From contig NZ_WWCP01000025.1 of NCBI RefSeq assembly GCF_009857505.1, positions 21,683-85,682 of the forward strand: a DNA stretch of 64,000 nucleotides, written 5' to 3'. The position numbers and the translations under genes were made by a program. Shown piece by piece: positions 54,388 to 62,992 of this stretch. Each line of letters begins with the position of its first letter. The first letter of the stretch is position 1. Below the pieces are notes generated by a model. The model ran no database searches and was not told the origin of the DNA. It saw nothing but the letters and a program-made list of their open reading frames with translations. The stretch is from Duganella lactea (GTDB taxonomy: Bacteria; Pseudomonadota; Gammaproteobacteria; Burkholderiales; Burkholderiaceae_D).

Positions 54388-54469
54388 ACCTGTCCCTTGA
54401 TTCGGCAAGCCGACAGTTTAATCGATCAGAGGCCCCATCATGAAGAACAAGCACGATGATTGAGCGCGG

Positions 54470-55192
54470 CTAGCCCTTCCAGGTGCGCTGCAGGCCGGTA
54501 TCGGCATGGATCCAGCCGCCGCGCGGACCGGCACGGTAATAAAAGCCGACGCCGCCCTGGCGGAAGCTCTTGACCAGTCCGCCCAGCACCTCGGCGTTCA
54601 GATTGGCCAGGCGGATGTCCGCCGCGCGGCCCACCATGTGCAGCGACTGGCGCGCGGCCGGCACGCCCGCCTCGCGCAGCTTGGCATTGGAGGCCGGCGT
54701 GCGGTAGCCGGACAAAATCTCCAGCGGCGAATCAATGCCGTAGCGCTGCACAAAAGCCTGCGTGCCCCACAGCGTCTCGAACAGCTTGGGATCGATGCTG
54801 CGCGCCTCGTTGCCACCGTTGACGTCGCGCATCAGGTGACACAAGTCCTCGTAGGCCGATTGAATGATTTCGCCATCCTTCCAGTACAGCAGCTTGGCGC
54901 GCTCCTTGCTGGCGGGCCGCACCACCTCGATGGTGCGCGGGCGCAGCCAGAACTCCAGGTCCAGCGCCTGGGCGTCGAAAATATCCGGCGGCGGGTCCAT
55001 CATGCCGCTGCCGGACGGCGCCGACTGCTCGGACGCACGCGCCATCTGTTTGGCCGGCTTGGGCGTGGTGTTGGTCATGTTGCTATGCCGCAGCGGCGCG
55101 CTGCTGGAAGCGCAACCGATCAGCGGCACAGACAAAAAGCTCGCGGCGGTCAGTCCGACGCCCCGCTGAATGAAATCTCTGCGCGATGCCAT
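54470..55192 (-). CDS. DUF882/YcbK-type peptidase-like protein with Tat lipoprotein signal
   Basis: 240 residues. The N-terminus SRRDFIQRG is a twin-arginine motif, followed by a hydrophobic stretch and a lipobox-like LIGC near residue 27. The DUF882 (peptidase M15-like) domain has the metal-site pattern SLHMVGRAADIR and an ending HxD in GGWIHADTG, with LSGYRTPASNAKLREAG. It is likely to act on peptidoglycan in the periplasm. The start lies about 15-20 bp from the 3' end of the group II intron, so its promoter may have been displaced. Confidence 0.85.
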   Translation of the reverse strand: MASRRDFIQRGVGLTAASFLSVPLIGCASSSAPLRHSNMTNTTPKPAKQMARASEQSAPSGSGMMDPPPDIFDAQALDLEFWLRPRTIEVVRPASKERAKLLYWKDGEIIQSAYEDLCHLMRDVNGGNEARSIDPKLFETLWGTQAFVQRYGIDSPLEILSGYRTPASNAKLREAGVPAARQSLHMVGRAADIRLANLNAEVLGGLVKSFRQGGVGFYYRAGPRGGWIHADTGLQRTWKG

Positions 55193-55320
55193 AGTTTATC
55201 CATCAAAAGGGAGGGTAGGAACGAGCCATTACTGGCTCGCTCCCCCCTCAGAACCGTGCATGCGACTTTCACCGCACACGGCTCAAGCCTATCACGCACC
55301 TCTAAAAAGAAATACGCTTG

Positions 55321-57030
55321 TTAAATTCCCCATACGGGAACCGGCTTTATTACTTTCAAACCCATGCTATGCACTTGGGCGTGACAGTTCGGATGCAACA
55401 ACACACGATTACTCAAAGCTTCGGTTCCCCCATGCACACGATATTCTATGTGATGGTCATGCGACCCGGTAGCCTTTGTCATCTTGCAGTTACATACCGC
55501 ACACAAGCCGCCTTGATCGATATACATGCGAATCCACTGTTTTCGGTGACTCATGTTTTCTAACATGCGTTCCTGTTGCAGCGTCTCGCCATACATCTCC
55601 CAATCTGGATCAAATGGGTTATACGCCCCCTTGATTTTCTTGTGCCGCTTAATGACAGTCTTGGGAAGGTCATACAATTCCCATAAAACGTTACTGCCAT
55701 CTTGCGCAACTACTGGCGCAGCAAACACCCAATTCCGACTACCGCTGGAACAGAAATACTTTTCTTTCACCCAAGCGGCATTCTTATTCGGATGCCGTCG
55801 CACAGCCCACCGCCAGAGCGCCCTGAAAATCATGCGTCCTACACGGTTGTACGTCTGCTTGGCCACTACGGGGCTGTGATACTGCGCCCAACCTCGTAGT
55901 ATCGGATTCAACAGATCGATTAACTCTTTCTGCGTCACCGTCTTATGTGTGCTGATCACTTCCTTCACCTTGCGATAGAACGCTTGCGCGTTTTTCTTGC
56001 TCGGCTTGATAAGCAGGGTTCCCTGATACTTTCGGAAACTCCACCCTAGAAAATCAAAGCCTTGGGCAATGTGCGTGATGCGCGTTTTCTCCGGCGATAG
56101 TTGCAGACCTCGTACTGCGAGGAAAGCAGCTACCCACGGTCGGACTTCATTTTCCAGCACTTCTCGCGAAGCCCCGGTTATGACAAAATCGTCCGCGTAT
56201 CGAACAACATTCACCTTCGACTTTATAGCTTGGCGCGTTCCTAACTTCCTACGCAGGTAGTCAATCAGCTCCGACTCCAAACCATTCAGCACCACATTCG
56301 CCAATGTAGGAGAAATAATCCCTCCTTGCGGCGTACCTGCTGTTGTCTCCTGAAACTGACCTTGATACATCAGGCCAGACCTCAACCACTTGCGCAGAAT
56401 GTTCTTGTCCATAGGGACATTCGCATTCAACCACTCATGATCGATGTTATCGAAGCAGCCCGCGATATCTGCCTCCAAAACCCATTCAGCCGAAGTCGTC
56501 TGGGATAAGGAAACAAACAATTGGGCCATCGCGTCAGCGGTCGAACGATTGCGTCTGAACCCATAGGAATTCGGATCGCTCGTCGATTCTGACACCGGCT
56601 CCAACGCCAACAGATACAAAGCTTGCATGGCCCGATCCAGCATCGTGGGTATCCCTAAGGGGCGTTTTTTCCCATTCGCTTTCGGTATATAGATTCTCCG
56701 CAGAGGCAGAGGTCTATATCCACGCTGCTTCATCCTGCTAACCGCTAACCACTTCGTTTCAGGCGACTCCCATAGCTCACCATCAACACCTGCTGTACGT
56801 TTACCTCGATTCTCGGTAACACGCTTTACCGCCAATAACTTCGCGGACAGCGTGCGAGTCAGCATCCGTTGCAGGGCTTTCACCTTGCGCCATTTGCCTT
56901 CCCGCGTTGCCTTCGCAATTCGCATCTGCATCCCTCTTACATTCCGTTCCACTTGCCGCCAATGCACGGCATGCCAATGTTGTGGAATGTCAGAAAGCGC
57001 AGACACGTCCGTATGGATATGCACTCTCAT
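55321..57030 (-). CDS. ltrA: Group II intron reverse transcriptase/maturase with HNH endonuclease
   Basis: 569 residues from ATG 57030, 8 bp after a strong AGGAGGAA. Domains in order: N-terminal RT0 region (WHAVHWRQVERNVRGMQMRI); RT fingers/palm with RRIYIPKANGKKRPLGIPTM and the catalytic YADD at about 278-281; the maturase X region; and a C-terminal HNH/zinc-like endonuclease (CAVCNCKM, HDHHIEYRVHGG, HPNCHAQVH). All catalytic motifs appear intact, so the intron may still be mobile. Lower GC than neighbours, consistent with recent arrival. Confidence 0.94.
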   Translation of the reverse strand: MRVHIHTDVSALSDIPQHWHAVHWRQVERNVRGMQMRIAKATREGKWRKVKALQRMLTRTLSAKLLAVKRVTENRGKRTAGVDGELWESPETKWLAVSRMKQRGYRPLPLRRIYIPKANGKKRPLGIPTMLDRAMQALYLLALEPVSESTSDPNSYGFRRNRSTADAMAQLFVSLSQTTSAEWVLEADIAGCFDNIDHEWLNANVPMDKNILRKWLRSGLMYQGQFQETTAGTPQGGIISPTLANVVLNGLESELIDYLRRKLGTRQAIKSKVNVVRYADDFVITGASREVLENEVRPWVAAFLAVRGLQLSPEKTRITHIAQGFDFLGWSFRKYQGTLLIKPSKKNAQAFYRKVKEVISTHKTVTQKELIDLLNPILRGWAQYHSPVVAKQTYNRVGRMIFRALWRWAVRRHPNKNAAWVKEKYFCSSGSRNWVFAAPVVAQDGSNVLWELYDLPKTVIKRHKKIKGAYNPFDPDWEMYGETLQQERMLENMSHRKQWIRMYIDQGGLCAVCNCKMTKATGSHDHHIEYRVHGGTEALSNRVLLHPNCHAQVHSMGLKVIKPVPVWGI

Positions 57031-57724
57031 GCTGCTTTCCTCCTGTAAATTGAAGTTCACTTCAATTTCACAAGCAGAAAACCATAACGCTCCTTGTGGG
57101 AGCGTCCATAGCTCCCACAAGTGAAAATATCCGTTCGGCGAATACCATATCTTGGTATCCATCCTTCACCCAATCCAAGGTAAAGGGTTGGTCAGCCGTC
57201 TTGCGACGATAGACCAGATAGAAGTCTGCACCCTTTCAGGTCGGGACAAATCTTGAATCCCTATCCGAACCATTACAGCCCGGCATTCGCTTTCTCTATC
57301 CTCCCATGCCCGCTCCCCCAACAGCTTCCCTCACGAGTTGCCTGCCTGTTTCCGATGCTCTGGATAAGGCGAAGAATCGGGTTTTCCACGTTCCCTGCTT
57401 ATCACACGACTGGGTTAGGGCCTGTCTCTCCTCCGGTAGCTCTGATGACGACGTATTCCGAACATTGAGCGGAATAACCAGCTACATACCATTTTGGTTA
57501 GTGCCTAACAGCAGTTTTGGCACATCAGTGATTACGGAGTTTTCAACAATTCACTTACATTACCCATACCAGCCAGCCTAGCCCCTCCACCCCGTTCTGC
57601 TCGGAGTTTCCACAACCCTGCCTCACGGCCGGATCATGCCATTGCTGGGGGATACATTGTCAGGAGAGCTTCACACCTTACCGTTACCAGTAACGCATGT
57701 CTCCGTAGGCTACTGCTAGTCGCA
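57031..57724 (-). ncRNA. Group II intron 5' RNA (domains I-IV part)
   Basis: The region upstream of the RT start on the minus strand has no protein gene and should hold ribozyme domains I to III and the start of IV. The first bases, ATGCGACTAGCAGTAGCC near 57725-57708, resemble group II 5' ends followed by the GTAACGGTAAGGTGTGAAG-type segment near 57690. Folding was not computed here. Confidence 0.6.
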
Positions 57725-57737
57725 TAACAGGTTCACT

Positions 57738-57765
57738 AATCATCTCGTCTTGCAGTAAGATGATT
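57738..57765. other. Hairpin adjoining the intron insertion site
   Basis: AATCATCT (57738-57745) and AGATGATT (57758-57765) form a perfect 8-bp stem with a 12-nt loop, 12 bp before the intron 5' end on the minus strand. It may be part of the target recognised by the intron or an old terminator. Confidence 0.45.
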
Positions 57766-57847
57766 TGAACAATGATAAACAGAGCTTTTGCTTCCCCCTG
57801 TCCAAACCCATCACCAAAAATCGGTGACTCACTTTCCAGTAAAGCCA

Positions 57848-58144
57848 ATGACTACTACCACAACTGACAAGTTACCTAGTATCTCGATCGATGATCTAAG
57901 AGTCCTGAGTACCCAACCCGGCATGCTACAAGTCACCATCAAGAAAGTCAGCGGATACTTCATGCCCATCGTCCGGTTTGTTCCACCAGTGGGTGACACC
58001 GTACTGCATGGCGTCATCACTCAGGGCGCGGACGTTGTAGCTACCGTAGACTTGGATGATGCTTTAACTGCACTGGAAGAACTGATTGGCAATAAACACA
58101 GCATCGTCATGCCTGATACCGCCAGCACTCCCATCCTGCATTAA
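57848..58144 (+). CDS. Hypothetical small protein
   Basis: 98 residues from ATG 57848; an ATG at 57788 would add 20 residues. No membrane segment or signal peptide. The composition is balanced, with a Thr-rich start and hydrophobic strands (LQVTIKKVSGYFMPIVRFVP, LDDALTALEELIGNK), suggesting a small alpha/beta domain. It lies 122 bp from the group II intron in AT-richer DNA and is followed by a hairpin. No family is recognised. Confidence 0.5.
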   Translation: MTTTTTDKLPSISIDDLRVLSTQPGMLQVTIKKVSGYFMPIVRFVPPVGDTVLHGVITQGADVVATVDLDDALTALEELIGNKHSIVMPDTASTPILH

Positions 58145-58154
58145 GCACTTCCAG

Positions 58155-58180
58155 CCGATCCCCAGCATCCACGGGATCGG
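58155..58180 (+). terminator. Hairpin after the small hypothetical gene
   Basis: CCGATCCC (58155-58162) pairs perfectly with GGGATCGG (58173-58180) across a 10-nt loop, beginning 11 bp after the stop. No T-run follows, so a Rho-independent role is uncertain. Confidence 0.45.
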
Positions 58181-58513
58181 TTGCGCCCTGCTTCACTACT
58201 CCAAGACACAGTTTTATTTAAAAGAGTTCACTCTCTTTACACGAGGGAAAGGTTCGTGTCGCACCAATGTTGACACTATAGCCTATGCAGAGGGAAGCAC
58301 AAACAATACCCGTTACCCTTAACTTACGCTTAAGAAATGATACGGCTGTGTGAATGAGTCATTAATTGTGTATCGGAAAATAAATTTCCGTGCAGTTATA
58401 TAGAATTTCGATGCCGGGCATTCCAACAATAAATTATCCATATATGGTGCGTCGCAGTATAGTTCAGCCATAGCAGATTGTTTTCCCGACGAACTAATTC
58501 ATTGGAGCCCATC
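58181..58513. other. AT-rich intergenic region
   Basis: About 330 bp with no convincing gene, clearly richer in A and T than the window average. It precedes the TonB-C-like gene and may contain its promoter. I see no tRNA or repeat in it. Confidence 0.4.
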
Positions 58514-58849
58514 ATGATCATCCGTTCTATCATCGCCCTCGGCCTGATTTCGCTGTCCACCATCAACCCTGCCAGCGCCGCCACCGACGCCCGCCTCGCT
58601 TCCGGCGAATGCGAAGCCCCGGCTTACCGCAACACCTGGCAAGAAGAAGAACTGCAAGGCAATGTGAAACTGGCCGTGCTGGTGGACGCCAAAGGCAATG
58701 TGCAAGACACCAAAGTGATCTCGTCGAGCGGCCACCTGGCGCTGGACAAAGCCTCGCTGCGCGCCAGCACCGCCTGCAAGTTCCAGCCAGCCAGCAACGG
58801 CGCCGCGCCGGTCTGGGCCCAAGTGCAATACAAATGGGTTCTGAACTAA
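58514..58849 (+). CDS. Periplasmic TonB C-terminal-domain protein
   Basis: 111 residues from ATG 58514 with GGAG upstream. A signal peptide (IIRSIIALGLISLSTINPASA) is cleaved near residue 22, and the rest (LQGNVKLAVLVDAKGNVQDT, SSGHLALDKASLRASTACKF) matches the TonB C-terminal fold found in energy transducers. There is no N-terminal membrane anchor or proline-rich spacer, so it is not a working TonB; it may be a secreted small TonB-C protein. A single cysteine pair could form a disulfide. Confidence 0.75.
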   Translation: MIIRSIIALGLISLSTINPASAATDARLASGECEAPAYRNTWQEEELQGNVKLAVLVDAKGNVQDTKVISSSGHLALDKASLRASTACKFQPASNGAAPVWAQVQYKWVLN

Positions 58850-58856
58850 GTGACGC

Positions 58857-59678
58857 TCATGCTGCCCACCGCGCCGGCGCCTGCATCAGCGCCGCGCGTG
58901 GTTCGTCCAGCAGATAGCCTTGCACCAGCAATGACACACCTGCGGCCGCGCTGAGTTCGCGCAAAGCCGTCAGGTGTTGCGGCGTTTCCACCCGCTTGCA
59001 CACCACCGCCACCCGGGCTGCGGCGCAACGCTGCAACAATTCAGTCCATCCCGCCTTATCCTGCAATTCCCTCCCGTCCAGCTTGAACCCATCCGGCCGC
59101 GACCGATCCAGCACGCCCAGCGCATCGCGCGGACTGTTGGCGTTGACCGCGAAACGGAAGCCGTTGCGGCGATAGTTGTCCGCCACATAGTGCAACAGCC
59201 AGCTCTGCTGCGGCGTCGCCGCCGGCAGTTGCAGCACCACCCGCTCCAGCGGCAACTCCAGCGCGTCGAGAATGCGGCGGAACGCGTGCCCGTGATTGCT
59301 GCTGACCGCGCTCAGCAGGCGGTCGTGCACATTCAGGTACAGATCGGCCGGCGAATCGCCCGTCTGGCGGAAGAAATTGATCGCATGGAGCATACGGCAC
59401 AACCGGTCCAGCTCGATGGATTCATCGTCGCTGGCCGCGTGATCGAGCAATTTCCACAACGACAGGCCCTGATCCTGGGCCGACACGCTGCGCGCCAGCC
59501 CCTCGTAGGCCAGCACCTCGCCGCTGTCCAACCGGCGCAGCGGCTGGAAGGCGCTGGTCATGGTGCAATTGAAAAACCGCCCCTGGGCCTTGCCCTCGTG
59601 ATCGAGCCAGATGCTGGAAGCGGCGCCGGTGGCGTCGGATAGACGCGCCAGGTACTTCTGCAGGATGGGAAATGACAT
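58857..59678 (-). CDS. Degenerate EAL-domain protein
   Basis: 273 residues with the overall EAL fold but a ruined active site. The EAL motif reads EGL (LAYEGLARS), the ExTE glutamate region is LQLPAA, the DDFG loop is VNANSP, and the AEGVE motif reads CKRVET. The NVH asparagine, the FKLDG lysine and the VQGYLL glutamine remain. It should not hydrolyse c-di-GMP but might bind it or a protein partner (inference). It is divergent from an amidotransferase gene. Confidence 0.85.
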   Translation of the reverse strand: MSFPILQKYLARLSDATGAASSIWLDHEGKAQGRFFNCTMTSAFQPLRRLDSGEVLAYEGLARSVSAQDQGLSLWKLLDHAASDDESIELDRLCRMLHAINFFRQTGDSPADLYLNVHDRLLSAVSSNHGHAFRRILDALELPLERVVLQLPAATPQQSWLLHYVADNYRRNGFRFAVNANSPRDALGVLDRSRPDGFKLDGRELQDKAGWTELLQRCAAARVAVVCKRVETPQHLTALRELSAAAGVSLLVQGYLLDEPRAALMQAPARWAA

Positions 59679-59834
59679 GGAATTCCTCTGGGAACACTAA
59701 CAATATCAACAGCGTAGGCCCGCGCGCCAAAAAGCAGAACGAATGCTTTCGCCTATGGATATGCCAAAACATTCCTTCCCGCCACAGAGTGTGCGCCGTA
59801 TCGTGGGGCCATCGCTCAACTCCGTCGTCATCCC

Positions 59835-60638
59835 ATGTGCCAACTCCTCGCAATGAGCAGCCATAAACCGGCTGCGGTAGACTTTTCCTTCGCCGGCTTT
59901 GCCGAACGCGGCGGCCGCACCGGCGAGCACAAGGACGGCTGGGGCATCGCCCTGCACACCGCCACCGGCTGCCGCCTGTACACCGACTACCTGCCGTCGA
60001 TCCATTCGCCGCTGGCGGCGCAATTCAAGCAAAGTCCGATCAAGGCGCGCAGCGTGGTCGCGCATATCCGCAAGGCGACGCAGGGCCGCGTGTCGCTGGA
60101 GAACAGCCACCCGTTCACGCGCGAGCTGTGGGGCCAGACCTGGTCGTTCGCCCACAATGGCGACCTCAAATTATTCGACCCGAATCCCAGCCTGTACGCG
60201 CCGTGGGGCGACACCGACAGCGAACGGGCCTTCTGCCACCTGCTGTCCGGCCTGGCGCTGCGCTTCGCGACGCAGCCCGCGCGCCATCTGCTGTACGCGG
60301 CGCTGGAAGCGCTGGCCGGCGAAATCGCCGCCTACGGCAGCTTCAACTTCATCCTGTCGAACGGCGACTTGCTGTTCGCCCATTGCAGCACCGAGCTGCA
60401 CGTGGTGGTGCGCGCCTACCCGTTCTCGGTGGCGCACCTGATCGATTGCGACCTCAGCATCGACTTCAGCCGCCACAACCACCTGGACGATCGCATCGCC
60501 GTGATCGCCACACAGCCGCTCACCTCCAACGAACCATGGACGCGGTTCTCTGCTGGCGAACTGAAGTTGTTTGCCGGCGGCGTGGAAGTGGGGGCGTTGC
60601 CGGAAGCGCGGCAGCAGATGCTGAGGGTGGCGTACTAG
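59835..60638 (+). CDS. Class II glutamine amidotransferase (YafJ-like)
   Basis: 267 residues. It begins MCQLLAMSSHKP: after Met removal, Cys2 is the Ntn nucleophile. Other family features are GWGIAL, RSVVAHIRKATQG and the HNGDL motif (SFAHNGDLK). Related stand-alone GATase domains are of unknown biological role. Convergent with a GNAT gene (4-bp overlap). Confidence 0.9.
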   Translation: MCQLLAMSSHKPAAVDFSFAGFAERGGRTGEHKDGWGIALHTATGCRLYTDYLPSIHSPLAAQFKQSPIKARSVVAHIRKATQGRVSLENSHPFTRELWGQTWSFAHNGDLKLFDPNPSLYAPWGDTDSERAFCHLLSGLALRFATQPARHLLYAALEALAGEIAAYGSFNFILSNGDLLFAHCSTELHVVVRAYPFSVAHLIDCDLSIDFSRHNHLDDRIAVIATQPLTSNEPWTRFSAGELKLFAGGVEVGALPEARQQMLRVAY

Positions 60639-61165
60639 TCGCTATTGCAGTTGCAGAACTTCTTGCGTTTGGGCGCGTTCGGGCAGGTGGCGTCATCGTC
60701 GAGCTGTTTCCAGAAGAAAACCGTCTCCACGCCGTAAGGCGAACGCACCAGGCCGGCGTCGATATAGCCGCAGTGGGCGAAAAACGCCTTGCCGGTCGCC
60801 GTGCTGTGCAACTGCAACGCTTTCACGCCCCAAGCGCAGGCCTGCTCTTCCATCCGCTTCAGCAAGGCCTTGCCGATGCCCTTGCCACGCGCCTCCGGCA
60901 ACAGATAGCACAAGGCCAGCTTGCCGGCGCCGGTCAGCAGGGCGACGCCGACGACGGTGCCCTCGCTGACGGCCACCAGCGAAAAATTGGTCGGCGAGCT
61001 GAACCAGTTCGCCACCATCTGCGGCGTTTTATTACCCAGCCAGGCGTCAAGGATGGCTGGATCATTCTGATGGTCCAGTTCGCAGCATTCCCTGATGGAA
61101 CGGCACAATACGGTGCACACCGCCTCCGCATCCGGCAAGGCGGCAATACGAATTTCAATACTCAT
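60635..61165 (-). CDS. GNAT-family N-acetyltransferase
   Basis: 176 residues. The acetyl-CoA motif A region LALCYLLPEARGKGIGKALL (about 97-116) has the RGKGIG P-loop, followed by motif B (LQLHSTATGKAFFAHCGYID). Substrate unknown. The tail ends with a cysteine pair and basic residues. Convergent with the amidotransferase gene; the region 61166-61386 is a promoter-like gap to the next gene. Confidence 0.88.
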   Translation of the reverse strand: MSIEIRIAALPDAEAVCTVLCRSIRECCELDHQNDPAILDAWLGNKTPQMVANWFSSPTNFSLVAVSEGTVVGVALLTGAGKLALCYLLPEARGKGIGKALLKRMEEQACAWGVKALQLHSTATGKAFFAHCGYIDAGLVRSPYGVETVFFWKQLDDDATCPNAPKRKKFCNCNSD

Positions 61166-61319
61166 GTACGCTCACAAACATTACTTTTAGTACTGGGAAC
61201 GACTATACACTAAGGCGGGTAAGGCCGTCGGATGCTGCCAGACTAGAGGGCGGGCGGGCCGTTGCCCACGAATGTTTTCGACAATCCATATTCGATTTAT
61301 AGTGAACTTCTAAGCATAT

Positions 61320-61333
61320 TACGAAAAATTCGT
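61320..61333 (+). promoter_or_regulatory. Small palindrome upstream of the sulfate-binding protein gene
   Basis: ACGAA-AAA-TTCGT (61321-61333, approximate) lies in an AT-rich region 55 bp before the start at 61387. It could be a regulator site (CysB binding regions are AT-rich), but the match is not specific. Confidence 0.25.
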
Positions 61334-61386
61334 ATCTTTTCTGGGCAAAATTTTACACCATGGGCGTTTTGATATGACGAAAGCTC

Positions 61387-62418
61387 ATGATGACCTCACA
61401 GAATCCGCGCCGCGCAGTGACCAAATCGCTGCTCATCAGCTCCTTCCTGGCAGCGTCGGCCACGCTGTTCGGCCTGCCGCAAGCGCAGGCGGCCGACACC
61501 GTGTTGCTGAATGCCGCCTACGACGTCACCCGCGAACTGTTCAAAGAGATCAACCCGGCCTTCAGCGCCGAATGGAAGAAAACCACCGGCGAAACGATCA
61601 ACGTCAACCAGTCGCACGGCGGCTCGTCCAAGCAGGCGCGCTCGGTCGCAGACGGACTGGAAGCATCGGTGGTCACCATGAACCAGGCCAACGACATCGA
61701 CATCCTGGTCGAGCGCGGCGTGGTGGCCGCCGACTGGAGCAAGAAATTCCCGAACAACGCGTCGCCGTTCTACTCCACCATGGTCTACCTGGTGCGCAAA
61801 GGCAATCCCAAGCAGATCAAGGACTGGGCCGACCTGGCCAAGCCCGGCGTGAAAGTCATCATCCCGCATCCGAAGACCTCCGGCAACGGCCGCTACACCT
61901 ATCTGGCCGCCTGGGGCGCGGTGATCAAAAAAGGCGGCACCGAGGCGCAGGCGCGCGATCTGGTCGGCAAGATCTTCAAGAACGTGCCGATCCTGGACGC
62001 CGGCGGCCGCGGCGCCACCACCACCTTCACCCAGCGTGAAATCGGCGACGTGTTGGTGACGTTTGAAAACGAGGTGAACCTGGTGCGCGAGGAATTCGGC
62101 GACAAGTTCGACGTGGTCTACCCATCGATCTCCATCCTGGCCGAATCGCCGGTGGCGGTGGTCGACAAGGTCGTCGACAAGCGCAACCTGCGCAAGCAGG
62201 CCACCGGCTACATCAACTTCCTGTACAGCGAACAAGGTCAGGAAATCATCGCCAAGCACTCGCTGCGTCCGCGCTCGGAAAAAGCGTTTAAGAAATACAA
62301 CGCCAACTTCCGCCAGGTCAGCCTGTTCACCATCGACGACGTGTTCGGCGGCTGGAAAGCCGCGCAGGCCCGGCACTTCGCCGATGGCGGCGAGTTCGAC
62401 AAAATCTATAACAAATAA
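61387..62418 (+). CDS. Sulfate/thiosulfate ABC transporter periplasmic binding protein
   Basis: 343 residues from ATG 61387 (ATG 61390 also possible; weak ribosome site). The signal peptide ends near LPQAQAADT. Signature segments NAAYDVTRELFKEINPAF, NQSHGGSSKQARSVADGL and HPKTSGNGRYTYLAAWGA are diagnostic of Sbp/CysP. It delivers sulfate to a CysTWA permease, whose genes are not in this window. The adjacent molbindin gene makes molybdate/sulfate cross-talk conceivable. Confidence 0.94.
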   Translation: MMTSQNPRRAVTKSLLISSFLAASATLFGLPQAQAADTVLLNAAYDVTRELFKEINPAFSAEWKKTTGETINVNQSHGGSSKQARSVADGLEASVVTMNQANDIDILVERGVVAADWSKKFPNNASPFYSTMVYLVRKGNPKQIKDWADLAKPGVKVIIPHPKTSGNGRYTYLAAWGAVIKKGGTEAQARDLVGKIFKNVPILDAGGRGATTTFTQREIGDVLVTFENEVNLVREEFGDKFDVVYPSISILAESPVAVVDKVVDKRNLRKQATGYINFLYSEQGQEIIAKHSLRPRSEKAFKKYNANFRQVSLFTIDDVFGGWKAAQARHFADGGEFDKIYNK

Positions 62419-62500
62419 CTTTATGCGGAGAGATTCGTTGGCAAACGGCCGGCGTGACCGTACTCTGGAGACATGAATCCACCAGACAAAAGGAAGCGCG

Positions 62501-62722
62501 ATGGCCATTTCTGAAATTAATGTACGTAATCAATTCCGCGGCAAGATCAAGGAAATCATCTTTGGCCCGGTGGTCTCGGAAGTCGATGTTGAAACGCAGC
62601 ACGGCATCGTCACCTCGGTGATCACCTCGCGCTCAATCCAGGACCTGGACCTGAAAGTCGGCAGCGAAGTCATCGCCCTGGTGAAATCGACCGAAGTCTC
62701 CATCGCCAAGATTGGCAACTAA
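62501..62722 (+). CDS. Molbindin (TOBE/Mop domain protein)
   Basis: 73 residues with AAGGAAG upstream of ATG 62501. A single Mop domain (AISEINVRNQFRGKIKEIIF, KVGSEVIALVKSTEVSIAK). Mop proteins form hexamers that bind molybdate or tungstate in the cytoplasm for storage and homeostasis. It lies 82 bp after the sulfate-binding protein gene and ends at its own terminator. Confidence 0.93.
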   Translation: MAISEINVRNQFRGKIKEIIFGPVVSEVDVETQHGIVTSVITSRSIQDLDLKVGSEVIALVKSTEVSIAKIGN

Positions 62723-62765
62723 TTAAGACTCCGCAGCGGCCGCCGTCGCGTCCGGCCAACACCCC

Positions 62766-62799
62766 AAAGCCCCGAGACCGCCAGCCTCGGGGCTTTTTT
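62766..62799 (+). terminator. Terminator after the molbindin gene
   Basis: AAAGCCCCGAG pairs with CTCGGGGCTTT and is followed by a T-run. An 11-bp stem beginning 44 bp after the stop. Confidence 0.9.
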
Positions 62800-62992
62800 A
62801 CATTGGCATGGCGAAATGACAAAAAAAATATAAGAATCCGGGACTTACACACAATAGACGAGAAGCCACTTTAATGTTATTGTTATTCCCTTAGAGAATA
62901 TTGCCGTATAGCTAGAGCTTTAAGTTAGAACTTTACGCGCGCCGCGTCGCCCAGACGTGTCCGATAGACTCCCTATTCCCTGACTCAATACC

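Larger units (their letters stand above)
55205..57725 (-). mobile_element. Group II intron (approximate ends)
   Basis: Runs on the minus strand. The 5' end is near 57725, where the minus strand reads ATGCGACTAGC rather than the GTGCG consensus. Domain V is at 55251-55284, a 34-nt hairpin with a GAAA loop region typical of bacterial introns. A domain VI hairpin follows (about 55211-55249) with a likely bulged A at 55216. The intron encodes its own RT (55321-57030). The exact 3' end is uncertain (about 55202-55212). It sits in intergenic DNA just upstream of the DUF882 gene. Confidence 0.8.

Noticed and set aside
57031..57787. Several plus-strand frames of 60-90 codons within the intron 5' region
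   Set aside because: They fall in predicted ribozyme sequence, lack ribosome sites, and have no recognisable protein features.
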